DNA from: a virus
DNA length: 64,000 nucleotides
Reading direction: 5' to 3' (one strand)
IMG/VR virus record: IMGVR_UViG_3300029985_000036
Span: 22,570-86,569 of that record
How positions within the stretch are numbered: position 1 is the first letter of the stretch; every line of letters begins with the position of its first letter. Under the pieces are notes generated by a model, which worked only from the letters and a program-made list of their open reading frames with translations, had not been told where the DNA came from and did not search any database. Made by a program: the position numbers and the translations under genes. Shown one piece after another: positions 37,041 to 46,428 of this stretch.

Positions 37041-37919
37041 TTACTTAGCACTTTTAGGGACTCTATCTTGTTCTGGGGATAGAGCAGAACAGAGTTTTGT
37101 TTGGATAAATGTAAATATCGTTAAAATATCACATCGTGTTCTAATAAGGTGTTCTTGTTTTTCTACATGAACACGAGGATCTATCTCATTCCCAAAAATA
37201 GTTGGAGCAAATAGACGTTTACGTAAAAACTTAAGCGTTGTATATCCCTCACGAATATCTTCATGATCAAATAAAAGATTCAAATAATAGGTATAGATTT
37301 CATCATATTTCACAACTGAATCAAATGTCATTTTTGTAAAATCAATATAGTCGACAGTTACAACGACTTTCAATAGTTGTGAAAAATACAATCCTACAAT
37401 ATTTCGATCCATACGATTAAGTTGAAGCGGATATGTATTTATGATAAGTTGAATTGGATCTCGTTTGCTAATAACAGCAGAGTGATTGATATTAACAGCA
37501 ATTTGGGCTTGAAGTGTTACTATAAATTGAGTAACGGGTGAACTATGAAGAATCTTACTTGACCACAATGGATCAGCAATACGTGTCCGAATTTCAGCAT
37601 TGCTTAATTTAAAGGCTGGGAAATAATGAGCAATATCATTGAATTTACGGATTTGATATTCTGGTAATTTATCAATAATCGATCGATATAAAGCAAGATG
37701 TTCTTCTGGGGTTGATGTGTCTTTTCGTTCATCTCGAAAAGTCATCAATGCACCAATGTTGAAATCTTTAACCAATGCAAGATCCACATAAATCTGATCG
37801 GGAGTAATCAGATCCGATATAAGCATCTCTGCATTGAACCGTTTTAATTCCTCTTCATCGATCTGTAATGGTTTTTTATCTTTCTGTTGTGAGGTATCAG
37901 AGAATGAGCTATCACTCAT
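37041..37919 (-). CDS. Unknown protein upstream of the virion hydrolase
   Basis: 292 residues, soluble, helical, rich in Ile, Asp and Leu, without recognised motif. It precedes the hydrolase gene by 37 bases on the same strand; AGGATC lies before the ATG. Context suggests a tail or assembly role. Confidence 0.6.
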   Translation of the reverse strand: MSDSSFSDTSQQKDKKPLQIDEEELKRFNAEMLISDLITPDQIYVDLALVKDFNIGALMTFRDERKDTSTPEEHLALYRSIIDKLPEYQIRKFNDIAHYFPAFKLSNAEIRTRIADPLWSSKILHSSPVTQFIVTLQAQIAVNINHSAVISKRDPIQLIINTYPLQLNRMDRNIVGLYFSQLLKVVVTVDYIDFTKMTFDSVVKYDEIYTYYLNLLFDHEDIREGYTTLKFLRKRLFAPTIFGNEIDPRVHVEKQEHLIRTRCDILTIFTFIQTKLCSALSPEQDRVPKSAK

Positions 37920-37989
37920 ATTAAAGATCCTAAAACAATATCATTGCGAGTCATACTATGACAATCGCGTCTTTGGAGAATAACATATT

Positions 37990-38478
37990 GTGCCTGTAAC
38001 CGTAACAAAAATCTTATCCTCTACAGAGTTTTTAGCTCTTAATAATGACGCAATGGCAAAAGGATATTATAATACAGATCCTCGAATCTTTACGCCGGGT
38101 ATGGCCTGGGAAGAAGATTGGATCTATGATCCTTTTGGTGTTCGTAAGGTAGCTGGTGGACACGTTATGATAAAATCTCCAACTGCCCCCAACAAAGAGT
38201 ATCTATCCATCCACTATTGGAAGGATTGGGCTCACATTAGACCACCCATCACAGTCGTGTGTCCTAACGGTGCCCACTGGGGTTGGGATCACAAATCTAG
38301 TAATGGTGATGGCTGGATTGTTACCAGTACAAACTCAGTGTTTTCATGTCACCCTTCCATTGTGGTTCCAGGATATCATGGATGGTTTAAGAATGGAACC
38401 TTTTCATCTGACCTAGAAGGTCGGGGTCCTACCGGTATTTCTAAACCTCTTCCAGAAGGATTGTTACCATGCAAGTAG
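37990..38478 (+). CDS. Small protein coupled to RNAP beta-prime
   Basis: 162 residues starting at a GTG (GGAG lies about 11 bases before). The second half has a Trp/His/Cys-rich pattern (CPNGAHWGWDH, CHPSIVV, YHGWFKNG) that recalls small DUF6527-type domains; this resemblance is from memory and weak. Its 3' end overlaps the start of the RNAP beta-prime gene by ten bases, so the two are translated together. Confidence 0.55.
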   Translation: MPVTVTKILSSTEFLALNNDAMAKGYYNTDPRIFTPGMAWEEDWIYDPFGVRKVAGGHVMIKSPTAPNKEYLSIHYWKDWAHIRPPITVVCPNGAHWGWDHKSSNGDGWIVTSTNSVFSCHPSIVVPGYHGWFKNGTFSSDLEGRGPTGISKPLPEGLLPCK

Positions 38479-39953
38479 ACGCTCCATTTAATGTAAAGCT
38501 TTTGGATGTTAATGCCTACATTCGATCTTGGTTTGTACATCCTGTTGTCGATCTTTCTTTTTATGCCCCCTCCTCAGGGAATGCCTTCTCTCAAACAGGA
38601 TTATTCTCAGAAACCATCTTTGGCACTCTGGGTTCAACAGAACGCATGGTAACCTTTGGTTATATTGCACTGAATACATCCGTTCTTCAGCCACTGATCT
38701 ACAAGAATCTCATTAAACTTGCAGCGCTTTATGAAGAGATTATAACGGGTAATGCATATGCCCGATTCAATGATGAGACACATGATTTTGTGCGATGTCC
38801 AGATCCTGAAAAGTTTAATGATGCAGGTACTGGATATACCTTCTTTATGAATCGGTTTAATGACATTCAATTTGCACGAAATGATTCAAGAATCAGATCT
38901 GATCGAATTGATATCATTGAGAAATTCCGAGACATTCTATTTTGTGATAAATTCTTGGTACTCCCTGCAGGTCTTCGTGATCTTGCAGAAGATCAAGGTG
39001 CTGTTACAACAGATGATATCAACAAACTTTATCAAACATTGTTGTCCTATAGTTTTGCTCTTCCTCCTCATTCCAATAGTACAATCTATGATGGAGTACG
39101 AACTTCTATTCAAAAGAAAGTCGTAGAAATATATGATTATATTGAAAATATTTTAACAGGTAAAAAGGGCTTTATTCAGGGGGTTTGGGGACACCGACAT
39201 GTAGCTCTTGGTACCCGGAATGTGATCACTGCAGCTTCATATGCGACCATGACGCCCAATGACCCACAGACCCTTCAACCAGATGAAACCAAGCTCGGAT
39301 TGTTTCAGACAGCAAAGGCTTTACAACCCATTGTTGTTCATCATATCAGAACCAGTTTCTTAGCACCAGTATTTGGAGAAGGCTCCAATCTGGTTCCTCT
39401 TACAGATCCAAAAACATATGAACTTGCCTATCGATCTCTCAGTAATAAAGAACTATCAAGATTTGATAATCCAGAGGCCATTGAAGATTGGATCTCTCGA
39501 TTTCAAAATGTTGATATCAGAAATCAACCCGTCACCATTTATGATGTCGAAGGTAAACCTTTTTATCTTTTAATGGTTTATGATGAGGGTGACGAGATCG
39601 CTCTCTTTCGAAGTCTGAATGAATTTCAGAATGTATTTCTTCGTGAAATTGATCATTCTAAAATTCGTCCCTTAACTTGGGCTGAGTTGATCTACATGGC
39701 TGCTTATAATGCATCTAATGGAAAACATGTATTCATCACACGGTATCCCGTTATTCAAGATGAATCTTGTTATCCGACGAAGATTCATCTGAGTTCTACT
39801 CAACCGGCTCGTGTTGTCAGGTTGATGAACACAGTTATTGATCAGGTTGTTTATACCTATCCTGAATATCCAATTCTGGGAAGACCCTTCCTCGATAGTA
39901 TCCAATTGGCGACATCTCGGCTAAGTGGTCTGGATGCAGACTACGATGGAGAT
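38469..39953 (+). CDS. RNA polymerase beta-prime, N-terminal part, exon 1
   Basis: Starts with AGAAGGA upstream of the ATG. Residues ~40-75 (GLFSETIFGTLGSTERMVTFGYI) match the phage beta-prime N-terminus, and the exon ends with DADYDGD, the catalytic NADFDGD motif, with Asp491, Asp493 and Asp495 holding the active-site magnesium. Unspliced translation continues through TTYCFLTENP to a stop at 39989. Joining to 41781 restores DYDGDTVSANAMLSDEAN, the expected continuation, and gives a 547-residue chain. The exact junction could be 39953 or 39959; both keep the frame, but the first gives the usual spacing. The rest of beta-prime is on other genes, one at 5792-7147. Confidence 0.88.
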
Positions 39954-41780
39954 TCAACTACTTATTGTTTTCTGACAGAAAACCCATAGCAATTCCTACA
40001 TAGTCACTTGCTTATGGACTTTTTAATTCTGACACTATATTATAGAATTTAAAAGAGTAACTATAATGTCAGAAGAAGAGTTTGTAAAAATTCCTCATTT
40101 TTCTAGATACTCCATTTCAAAAAATGGAACTGTCATAGAAGATGTAAAACACCAAATTGTTGTACCGACATACAACAGATATGGACTTCCAATCGTTGCC
40201 CTAAAAAATGAACGCAATAATTTGTGCAATATGTCTATTGCCAAACTTGTATTACTTACTTACAACCCACTTGTAAATAATAATTATCCTTATGTAACTA
40301 TTTCATATGTAGATAAAAATATAAAAAATATTGTCTTAGACAATCTTGAATGGAATTTTGTCATATATAAACCTCAATTTATTCCAGGTATTAATATACG
40401 AAATGATGAATTTGTAACTGTTTATGGAACAACAGATTACATGATTAATGCATTTGGTATTCTACTTAATAAAAAAGGTAAACAACTAACGGGACACACT
40501 GATAGCAGTGGGTATATTAAAACAGAAATTGATGGTGCCGGAACTACAAGTATCCATCGATTAGTTGCGCTTACATTTTTAGAACATCCGATTGATACAA
40601 CTGATCTGATTATAAATCACAAAGATGGAAACACCAGTAATAACTATTATAAAAATCTTGAATGGTGTAGTTATACCAATAACATTGATCATGCGTATGA
40701 TAACAAAATGAGAAGTCAAAATATTCCGATTTTAGCTATGGATATTGAAACTCGTGAGATTGTGAGTCATTATAGTTTACGTGATTTTTGTTATAATGTT
40801 GAGATTCCCCACATTGCGATTTGGTGGAGGTTGCGAAATAATAGAAATATAACTCCGTATCATGGATTTTATATCAAATATACTACAGATTTAAGGCCGT
40901 GGCCTAAAAAAGATGGTGTTGTCAATGTGTATGAAAAGAAAAAAATATTAATTAAAAATATGTCAAGTGGAGATGTAACTATTTTCACAAGCTATAATGA
41001 AATAACACGACAATATAAATTTCAAAAGAATTCTATTTTATATCAACTGAATAAACCAGAGCCGGAACCATATCACGGACTTCTTATTAAATTTGAAAAT
41101 GATAAACCTTGGCCACTATACAGCGAACAAGATCTTCATAAATATTCACTTAAAAAAATGCCACAGAGTAAGCCCATTTCAGTCTATAATACACAAACTC
41201 AAGAAACAAAAACCTATGAGGGAATTCGAGAGTTTTGTCGAGACATTAACTATAAAGCTGAGATGTTTATACGAGAAAAAGTCAAATCAAACAAACCCTT
41301 TAAACACTATGAAATAAATTATCTGTAACAATAGCGATTATGTCGGTAATCCTTATTGTAAATTGTTAATATGTTCCTGTCAGAAACAATAGTATACAGT
41401 CCATCTTGATGGTAACATCAAGAATGAATTCCCTTTAATTGTCTGGAATCTCCTGTTAAACTACATCGCTACAACGTGATCCCAAAGGATGTACGTGAAT
41501 GCTTGAAAAGATGTAGGTAGGGACAACCAGCAGCGAAGTTCTTCCGAAGCGTCGTGATGACGGATTGGGTGGAAACCGTTCAACGATCAGAGCCTTTCCA
41601 GCTTGTAGAGCCCCAGTGGGGCAGAAACGGGGGACATCCTATTCTCTGTCAATGAGAGGACAAAAGGTAGGATGAAGATATGATCTGCCCCGTGCGGTAA
41701 CGTACGGCAGGTGTCTGTGCACACCGGGTTGATAGAGAAGTATCTCTTTCGAGAGATACCACGGATCAACTGGACAAGGG
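39954..41780 (+). ncRNA. Group I intron in the RNAP beta-prime catalytic motif
   Basis: The interrupted catalytic motif and the downstream exon show that ~1.83 kb must be removed. The RNA has group I core elements: a P-like AATTGTCTGGAA (41437-41448), an R-like GTTCAACGATCAGAGCC (41578-41594) and an S-like AAGATATGATC (41675-41685), with GATCA and TGATC able to form P7. The bases 39964-39978 pair with 41377-41390 (15/14 bases, one bulge), closing off the endonuclease gene as a peripheral loop. A stem-loop (41741-41760 region) sits where P9 is expected and the intron ends in G. Boundaries are uncertain by about six bases on the left. Confidence 0.88.
40066..41328 (+). CDS. Intron-encoded HNH homing endonuclease
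   Basis: 420 residues; the ATG lies after AAAGAGTAA. NUMOD-like N-terminal repeats (PHFSRYSISKNG) lead to an HNH core near residues 160-215: IHRLVALTFLEHP, INHKDGNTSNNYYKNLEW and the C-terminal NNIDHAYDN, with His and Asn residues of the metal site. A second half has repeats of the type PITVYNTQTQE/YEGIREFCRD often seen in DNA-binding NUMOD domains. More A/T-rich and lysine/asparagine-rich than the neighbouring phage genes, consistent with independent arrival. It would cut an intron-less copy of the RNAP gene. Confidence 0.88.
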   Translation: MSEEEFVKIPHFSRYSISKNGTVIEDVKHQIVVPTYNRYGLPIVALKNERNNLCNMSIAKLVLLTYNPLVNNNYPYVTISYVDKNIKNIVLDNLEWNFVIYKPQFIPGINIRNDEFVTVYGTTDYMINAFGILLNKKGKQLTGHTDSSGYIKTEIDGAGTTSIHRLVALTFLEHPIDTTDLIINHKDGNTSNNYYKNLEWCSYTNNIDHAYDNKMRSQNIPILAMDIETREIVSHYSLRDFCYNVEIPHIAIWWRLRNNRNITPYHGFYIKYTTDLRPWPKKDGVVNVYEKKKILIKNMSSGDVTIFTSYNEITRQYKFQKNSILYQLNKPEPEPYHGLLIKFENDKPWPLYSEQDLHKYSLKKMPQSKPISVYNTQTQETKTYEGIREFCRDINYKAEMFIREKVKSNKPFKHYEINYL

Positions 41781-41939
41781 ACAGTTTCAGCTAATGCTAT
41801 GCTATCGGATGAAGCTAATGCTGAGGTGCATGAATTTCTTGGTAGTATACAATCAGTTGTTAATGCACAGAAAGAAATACTGATAGGAGGTAAAGATCAA
41901 CTTATCAGATACAGCCTCTATGCATTAAGTCAAGAATAA
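41781..41939 (+). CDS. RNA polymerase beta-prime, exon 2
   Basis: 52 codons and a stop, beginning TVSANAMLSDEANAEV, the sequence that follows DFDGD in phage beta-prime chains. There is no start codon or ribosome site of its own. After splicing it extends the beta-prime N-terminal chain to the end of the active-site barrel region. Confidence 0.85.
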   Translation, partial: TVSANAMLSDEANAEVHEFLGSIQSVVNAQKEILIGGKDQLIRYSLYALSQE

Positions 41940-41955
41940 AAAATAAATGAACCTT

Positions 41956-41988
41956 TATCCAGTGTTGTGCATTGCACAACACTGGATA
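41956..41988. terminator. Hairpin terminator between convergent genes
   Basis: 16-base perfect arms between the end of the RNAP exon (plus) and the HTH gene (minus). Confidence 0.7.
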
Positions 41989-41997
41989 TATTCTTCA

Positions 41998-42267
41998 TTA
42001 CTCAAAAGTCAATCGACATTGGGGCTGGAGGTTGTGTACTGGAAGTTGATAACTACTCGGTGTAGTTTGAGATTTGAATATTCCAACATCAACATTCAAC
42101 GCACGGGCCAATAATTGCAAAGATGCTTCTGAAAAGTCGAGGGTTCCTGACTCATATTGTGAAATTTGTTTTGGAGATATATCCATGACATATCCCAGAA
42201 CATTTCTCGTATAACCTCTCTTTTGTCGAGCTTCTTTAATACGAAAGCCGATTTGACACTTATCCAT
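41998..42267 (-). CDS. XRE-type helix-turn-helix regulator
   Basis: 89 residues. Residues ~8-62 form the Cro/CI-type fold: RIKEARQKRGYTRNVLGYVMDISPKQISQYESGTLDFSEASLQLLARAL, including the recognition helix and the conserved QYESG loop. ACGGAGT precedes the ATG. It is transcribed with the metalloprotease gene upstream (24 bases), so may switch early phage genes or host genes. No cognate operator was identified. Confidence 0.85.
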   Translation of the reverse strand: MDKCQIGFRIKEARQKRGYTRNVLGYVMDISPKQISQYESGTLDFSEASLQLLARALNVDVGIFKSQTTPSSYQLPVHNLQPQCRLTFE

Positions 42268-42290
42268 TTTAAACTCCGTACGATGCGAGA

Positions 42291-42884
42291 TTACGATTGA
42301 GTCGCAATCAGCTTATCAAGATTGACAAACCGACTAGCCATAGCTGCATACTCCTGATTTCGTACAGTACTGCTATTTTCCAGAGAGGAAGTGCGCAAAT
42401 CAACTAGCTCTTCAGGTGAAAACACATGTCCAACCTCAAGTATAGTTTGATTAAGCTCGTTTATCCGATTTTGATACTTCCATTCAATCATTTTAATCAG
42501 GGCAGTTTTAAGAGCTTGTGGATTCTTGCTGATTGAAACAGCATAAGTGTCTGCTTCAATTTCAAGTGTTTCATTATTCAATATACCAGCGACTTGCATC
42601 GTTTCAAAATGCTTCAAAACACTATGTCCGATTTCATGAAGCACGACATTGTGTTGTTCAGCTTCTGTCAACACTTCACACAGAGACGACACGATAAAGA
42701 CATATTGACTCTTTTTGGTGACACGCTTCTGAAAGCAAACTTCCGGTAAGTTCTTTTTCCATTCAGAAAACATGGAAGAAGACCCAGAAAATCCCATAAG
42801 ACAAGCACCACCCATCATATTCATACAAGTGAACAGTGCCGGAGAGGTGTTGATTTTGTCGACAACGATGACAGGGATAAACAT
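42291..42884 (-). CDS. Small zinc metalloprotease (HExxH)
   Basis: 197 residues from the ATG at 42884 (TGGAGATT upstream; the longer frame has no site). Zinc motif LHEIGHSVLKH and a downstream EIEADTYAVS carrying the third ligand, the same arrangement as in the protein at 59835-60380 and the larger one at 17735. N-terminal Cys and Gly/Ser-rich segment (GGACLMGFSGSSS). First gene after a promoter motif. Substrate unknown; an early role in host takeover is possible. Confidence 0.75.
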   Translation of the reverse strand: MFIPVIVVDKINTSPALFTCMNMMGGACLMGFSGSSSMFSEWKKNLPEVCFQKRVTKKSQYVFIVSSLCEVLTEAEQHNVVLHEIGHSVLKHFETMQVAGILNNETLEIEADTYAVSISKNPQALKTALIKMIEWKYQNRINELNQTILEVGHVFSPEELVDLRTSSLENSSTVRNQEYAAMASRFVNLDKLIATQS

Positions 42885-42924
42885 AAGAATCTCCATTTGA
42901 TAGATATTGAGTTGAGGGTTCAAT

Positions 42925-42960
42925 AAAGTGATATATGTCTAAAATAGAATGAAGTTCATT
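42925..42960 (-). promoter_or_regulatory. Early-type promoter motif
   Basis: Minus strand: TTCATTCTATTTTAGACATATATCACTTT. Two-block consensus with ATATATCAC core, 40 bases before the metalloprotease start. Confidence 0.65.
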
Positions 42961-42992
42961 ATATGCAAAAAATAAAGAGACAATTGTATCAC

Positions 42993-43026
42993 TGATCTCT
43001 GGGATCCATATGGATCCCAGAGATCA
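42993..43026 (-). terminator. Perfect 34-base palindrome followed by T-run
   Basis: Self-complementary, followed on the minus strand by a T-rich stretch and then by the promoter of the metalloprotease unit. Confidence 0.75.
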
Positions 43027-43046
43027 TCTTCTCATCTATTCAACGT

Positions 43047-43250
43047 TTAACTAAACGTAGCAGTCTCCTCAAGCCAATAATCATAGTTGACCGATCCCAT
43101 AGCCTGCTTAGAAAGATACGATTGATCATGATACGGTTTGAAGTTTATTTTGGCATTCTCGAGGATCCGCATCATCGACTGTAATCCTTTGGGTCCATCT
43201 ATAACCAAAGTGTGACATCTGTGAATATCGAAATACACGATAAAGTACAT
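43047..43250 (-). CDS. Small hypothetical protein
   Basis: 67 residues, AAGGAGT before the ATG. Compact alpha/beta composition, several aromatic residues, no motif. Middle of a small early unit. Confidence 0.65.
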   Translation of the reverse strand: MYFIVYFDIHRCHTLVIDGPKGLQSMMRILENAKINFKPYHDQSYLSKQAMGSVNYDYWLEETATFS

Positions 43251-43295
43251 GGGATTACTCCTTGTTGGTTGAATTATATTCTTCGATTTGTCTGC

Positions 43296-43718
43296 CTATT
43301 CAATTTGACTTGGAACCTCATCGTTCAGTTCACGGATCCATTCAAACTTGCGGATTTTGGTAGCGATGTACGATGGCCAGGTGCCGATGTACCAGGCAGT
43401 ATTCATGACAGAATACATCAGCTGGTGCAGCACTGTTCCAGTCGATAGTGCAACCAGTCGATTGATCTCACGCTCGAGATTTGCAACTGTCCGATCGTCC
43501 CGATATTGCCAATGGTTGAGAGAAAAGTCCACCACGGCGATATCACGAGCTGCCCTGTACGCAAACAACAGAGGGCGACGCTGTTCTTGAAATATGAGTG
43601 AATATACGAAGAACGCCCGATCCCGTTCATCACTGTATTCTTGGGTGTAGCCAACAACATTACTGCGAAGCAATGCTTCAGCCATGTCGAGTTCATCATC
43701 AGTCAGAAACATGTTCAT
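43296..43718 (-). CDS. Small hypothetical protein
   Basis: 140 residues, AAGGAAAA before the ATG. Helical, Arg/Glu/Tyr-rich; a region of ~60 residues around DERDRAFFVYSLIFQEQRR looks like a conserved core. No family recognised. Confidence 0.65.
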   Translation of the reverse strand: MNMFLTDDELDMAEALLRSNVVGYTQEYSDERDRAFFVYSLIFQEQRRPLLFAYRAARDIAVVDFSLNHWQYRDDRTVANLEREINRLVALSTGTVLHQLMYSVMNTAWYIGTWPSYIATKIRKFEWIRELNDEVPSQIE

Positions 43719-43835
43719 GATTGTTTTCCTTGATAACAGTATTTCTGACCATGATGGACAGAATGGGTTGATGTTATAGCATAGAAATTTTAGACAGGAT
43801 GTAGCGTAGTTTCTGGTGCAGGGTAGGGCGGTGGG

Positions 43836-44003
43836 TTAGGCGTAGAACGTGACCATGTTTTTGAAACTTTTGGTGAAACTGCCGTGGTTGGGTGCAAATG
43901 CATTGGTCCGCCCCTGAAAGATGTAGTGCAGTACCGCATGGATTTGTTTCCGAAGAAACCCATACAAAATACCAACTAGAAACCACGTAATAAGAGAGTC
44001 CAT
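43836..44003 (-). CDS. Short membrane protein
   Basis: 55 residues, starting MDSLITWFLVGILYGFLRK at the ATG at 44003 with AAGGAGCT upstream. One N-terminal membrane segment followed by a basic tail. Two longer frames in this region lack ribosome sites and look spurious. It is the first gene of the unit that includes the two genes downstream. Confidence 0.7.
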   Translation of the reverse strand: MDSLITWFLVGILYGFLRKQIHAVLHYIFQGRTNAFAPNHGSFTKSFKNMVTFYA

Positions 44004-44054
44004 AACACAGCTCCTTAATACGATAAAAGATTGAATTATGTTGGTATCTTCACT

Positions 44055-44080
44055 AAAATAATATATATCTGATTATCGAT
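44055..44080 (-). promoter_or_regulatory. Early-type promoter motif (core only)
   Basis: Minus strand: AATCAGATATATATTATTTTAG. The core is present; the upstream TTCAT block is not. Confidence 0.5.
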
Positions 44081-44108
44081 GATATCATACATTCTACTAA
44101 AAAATAAA

Positions 44109-44152
44109 GAGACTATGATCAACTCAGGTATACCTGAGTTGATCATAGTCTC
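44109..44152 (-). terminator. Perfect 44-base palindrome followed by T-run
   Basis: The longest self-complementary element of this set; on the minus strand followed by TCTTTATTTTTTAG. Confidence 0.75.
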
Positions 44153-44159
44153 GGTTTAC

Positions 44160-44528
44160 TCAATCCTTACGAACAACACCGCGGTTGTTTAGAAACGCAA
44201 TCAAATCCATCGCAACATATTTGAATGTCGGATCCGTCTGAAAGAAGATGGGATCGAACTCTACCACGGTATTCTCGACGAGACCCTTGTACACTTCCGC
44301 GGGGGTCTCTTCATCATAATACGCAACATCGTATCGACCAGTAAGTGGCACCAGACTAAAGCATCCCGCAGTACCATCCCGACGTCCGACGAGGACACAC
44401 TCTCTTTTCGGAATGGTTTTCGCACGCCAAGTCTCATTGAATTCTTGCATTGCATCATTCCGACCCGTGGGTCCGAACAGATTTGAAATGCAGAATGTCG
44501 GCGAAACAAACGAATTGACATTAAACAT
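44160..44528 (-). CDS. Small hypothetical protein
   Basis: 122 residues from the ATG at 44528. Mixed composition with a Gly/Pro-rich N-terminal part (FGPTGRND). Sole gene of its unit between the promoter at 44585 and the palindrome at 44109. No family recognised. Confidence 0.65.
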   Translation of the reverse strand: MFNVNSFVSPTFCISNLFGPTGRNDAMQEFNETWRAKTIPKRECVLVGRRDGTAGCFSLVPLTGRYDVAYYDEETPAEVYKGLVENTVVEFDPIFFQTDPTFKYVAMDLIAFLNNRGVVRKD

Positions 44529-44584
44529 GGCACAACTCACTTACGTGTGAATAGATTTAGATACTTTGCTTTGTATCTTCATTG

Positions 44585-44621
44585 TAGTGATATATATCTG
44601 AAATAGAATGAAACGCTGTTT
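44585..44621 (-). promoter_or_regulatory. Early-type promoter motif
   Basis: Minus strand: GCGTTTCATTCTATTTCAGATATATATCAC, a full match of both blocks of the consensus. Confidence 0.75.
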
Positions 44622-44652
44622 AATATTCAAATAAAAAAATAAAGAAACTTCG

Positions 44653-44685
44653 ATCCAGAGTCTTCCTTTGGGGAAGACTCTGGAT
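44653..44685 (-). terminator. Hairpin terminator ending the large RNA region
   Basis: 14-base perfect arms, 5-base loop; on the minus strand followed by TTTCTTTATTTTTTTATTT. It would stop transcripts from the gene-free region to its right. Confidence 0.8.
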
Positions 44686-45979
44686 GTACTATAGTTCCGA
44701 CGCTGTGCTCATGACCGTCCTGCTGACTTACCGTAATCGATACCAGAACGGATCCTAAGATCTCGTACTATTGGTGTATGATTATCGACGTCCTGGACGT
44801 GTGTCACCTTTTGGTATTGTCGGATAGGTGTGGGTGGTGTTGAGACCTCGTGAGGATCCCATCTCTGCTAGCTATTTGTGAAGCACTGGCATCCCATATT
44901 GCTTCTACAGACTCCAATTTATGGCTTCTGTACAGCCAGAGGCTCCTGTAGTCTGCAATTGGGCATTCACAAAACTCCTTTAGACGCTAGTGCGAGCTCC
45001 CCTCGCACGATTTTCGGCCATGTCATTACACTGCTTCCTCTGGTTATTTCTAATACAATGGGACGACAATAGTGGCGTGACTAATACCACTTTATCGACG
45101 GTATCAGACCACATTAAAGGTCCGATAAGTCTCAACAGCTTATGCGCCTACGTGTGTTCGTGCACGGGTGGTTCATCCGCTGTGTAACAAGCATCTCTCA
45201 ATCATGCATTCATGTTCACAACTGGGTGTGAATTATACATGTACACGAAGATCTGAATACTTGGGGTTGAGTTGAGACCAATGTGGTTCACCCGACATAC
45301 AAGCTTGTATGTTTCGCTCTTACCAAGGAGCTCATCAGGGGTGGAAAATCTATGGATGCAGGTGTACGAACAATGCCCGCAAGGCCTGCATCCATAGTTG
45401 CGCGGGTCCACAACTAGCTGTGGCAAAGGTGGCAGCGCCGGTGCCCCACAACCCCACGATCAACAAAGTTAGTTAACTTTGTTGCAGATAGCTATCGTAA
45501 CCCATCTCATGTATTGTGAGATGGGTTACGATAAGTCGCACCTTTCGATCAGTACAAACTAGCAATGTTTGGTTCTGCAGAACCAAACACAGACGCTGGA
45601 CCGATGGGGAGAATACAAGCGACCAAATTGTAGACATCCGACACACGTAGAGTGTGTTTCGACCTATAAGGTCTCATCAGGGATGTTGTAGCAAAGTTGA
45701 CTTAGAGAATCAAACGGAAATATTTGTAGAGACTAGACTACCATATTCTCCAATTTGTTGTGACCCTAGTAAATGAATAGTGCAACCTATCAATAGATAA
45801 AACAAAGGGGCACCAGTGTTCTACTATGTACACGATTCAAACCAGGGACAAATCAGAGACGATCATCTACTCCACCCGAAGAGTCCATCCAGACAATACC
45901 GATGGGGGTCTTTTCCGTGTCACGTGTTCTCGACAGGACTTGCGTCCCTTGATTCTCTAAGTCAACTCTAAAGAAAGCA

Positions 45980-46071
45980 GATCCTTTCTCAACTTTCGGA
46001 TCTATTATCAACCAGCATGCGGTACAATAACAATTAGAGTTTCATTATTGTGCTGAGACATATTGACAGGG
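45980..46071 (-). repeat. Structured RNA module, copy 1
   Basis: Plus-strand view: a five-base-pair stem GATCC/GGATC (45980-45984, 45998-46002) around a 13-base conserved loop TTTCTCAACTTTC, then ATCAACCAGCATGCGG, and a CAGCA/TGCTG helix, closing with GCTGAGACATATTGACAGG. Shares this layout with copies 2 and 3. Confidence 0.75.
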
Positions 46072-46133
46072 TCACTTACCTAATACCAAAGCTCCAACAC
46101 ATCAATAGGTGATAATATTTTTGTTATAGAAGT

Positions 46134-46260
46134 GGCCCTTTCTCAACCTTCGGGTCCTCATCAACCAGCATGCGGTATAACTTACTCAGGGTTACAGTCT
46201 ATCCCAACAGCCAAGAAGGAACAACTGTAATTGATTATGAGGGTTATGCTGAGACATATC
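46134..46260 (-). repeat. Structured RNA module, copy 2
   Basis: Stem GGCCC/GGGTC (46134-46138, 46152-46156) around TTTCTCAACCTTC. Compared with copy 1 the second and third pairs change from A-U to G-U and U-A to C-G, preserving pairing. ATCAACCAGCAT then pairs with ATGCTG at 46246-46251. Ends in GCTGAGACATATC. Confidence 0.75.
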
Positions 46261-46342
46261 ATGCGCGTACAGACTAATTCTGAACGCTCAATGACAGGTT
46301 GCTGTCTAACTAAACTCTTTGTAATTGTTCCTCTAAAGGAAC

Positions 46343-46428
46343 GATCCTTTCTCAACTTTCGGATCTTCGTTAATCAGCATGCGCTACATTACTGCGGGGC
46401 AGAGATTGTGCTGAGACATGTCAACAGG
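46343..46428 (-). repeat. Structured RNA module, copy 3
   Basis: Stem GATCC/GGATC (46343-46347, 46361-46365) around TTTCTCAACTTTC, preceded by a separate GTTCC/GGAAC hairpin (46327-46342). CAGCA at 46375-46379 pairs with TGCTG at 46409-46413. Ends in GCTGAGACATGTCAACAGG. Confidence 0.75.

Noticed and set aside
38469-41328. Intein interpretation of the RNAP interruption
   Set aside because: A stop codon ends the first frame and the endonuclease has its own start and no splicing-block residues; an intron with group I core elements explains the data.
43774-43986. Two minus-strand frames of 61-70 codons
   Set aside because: Another frame here starts with a strong ribosome site and encodes a 55-residue membrane protein; these two do not.
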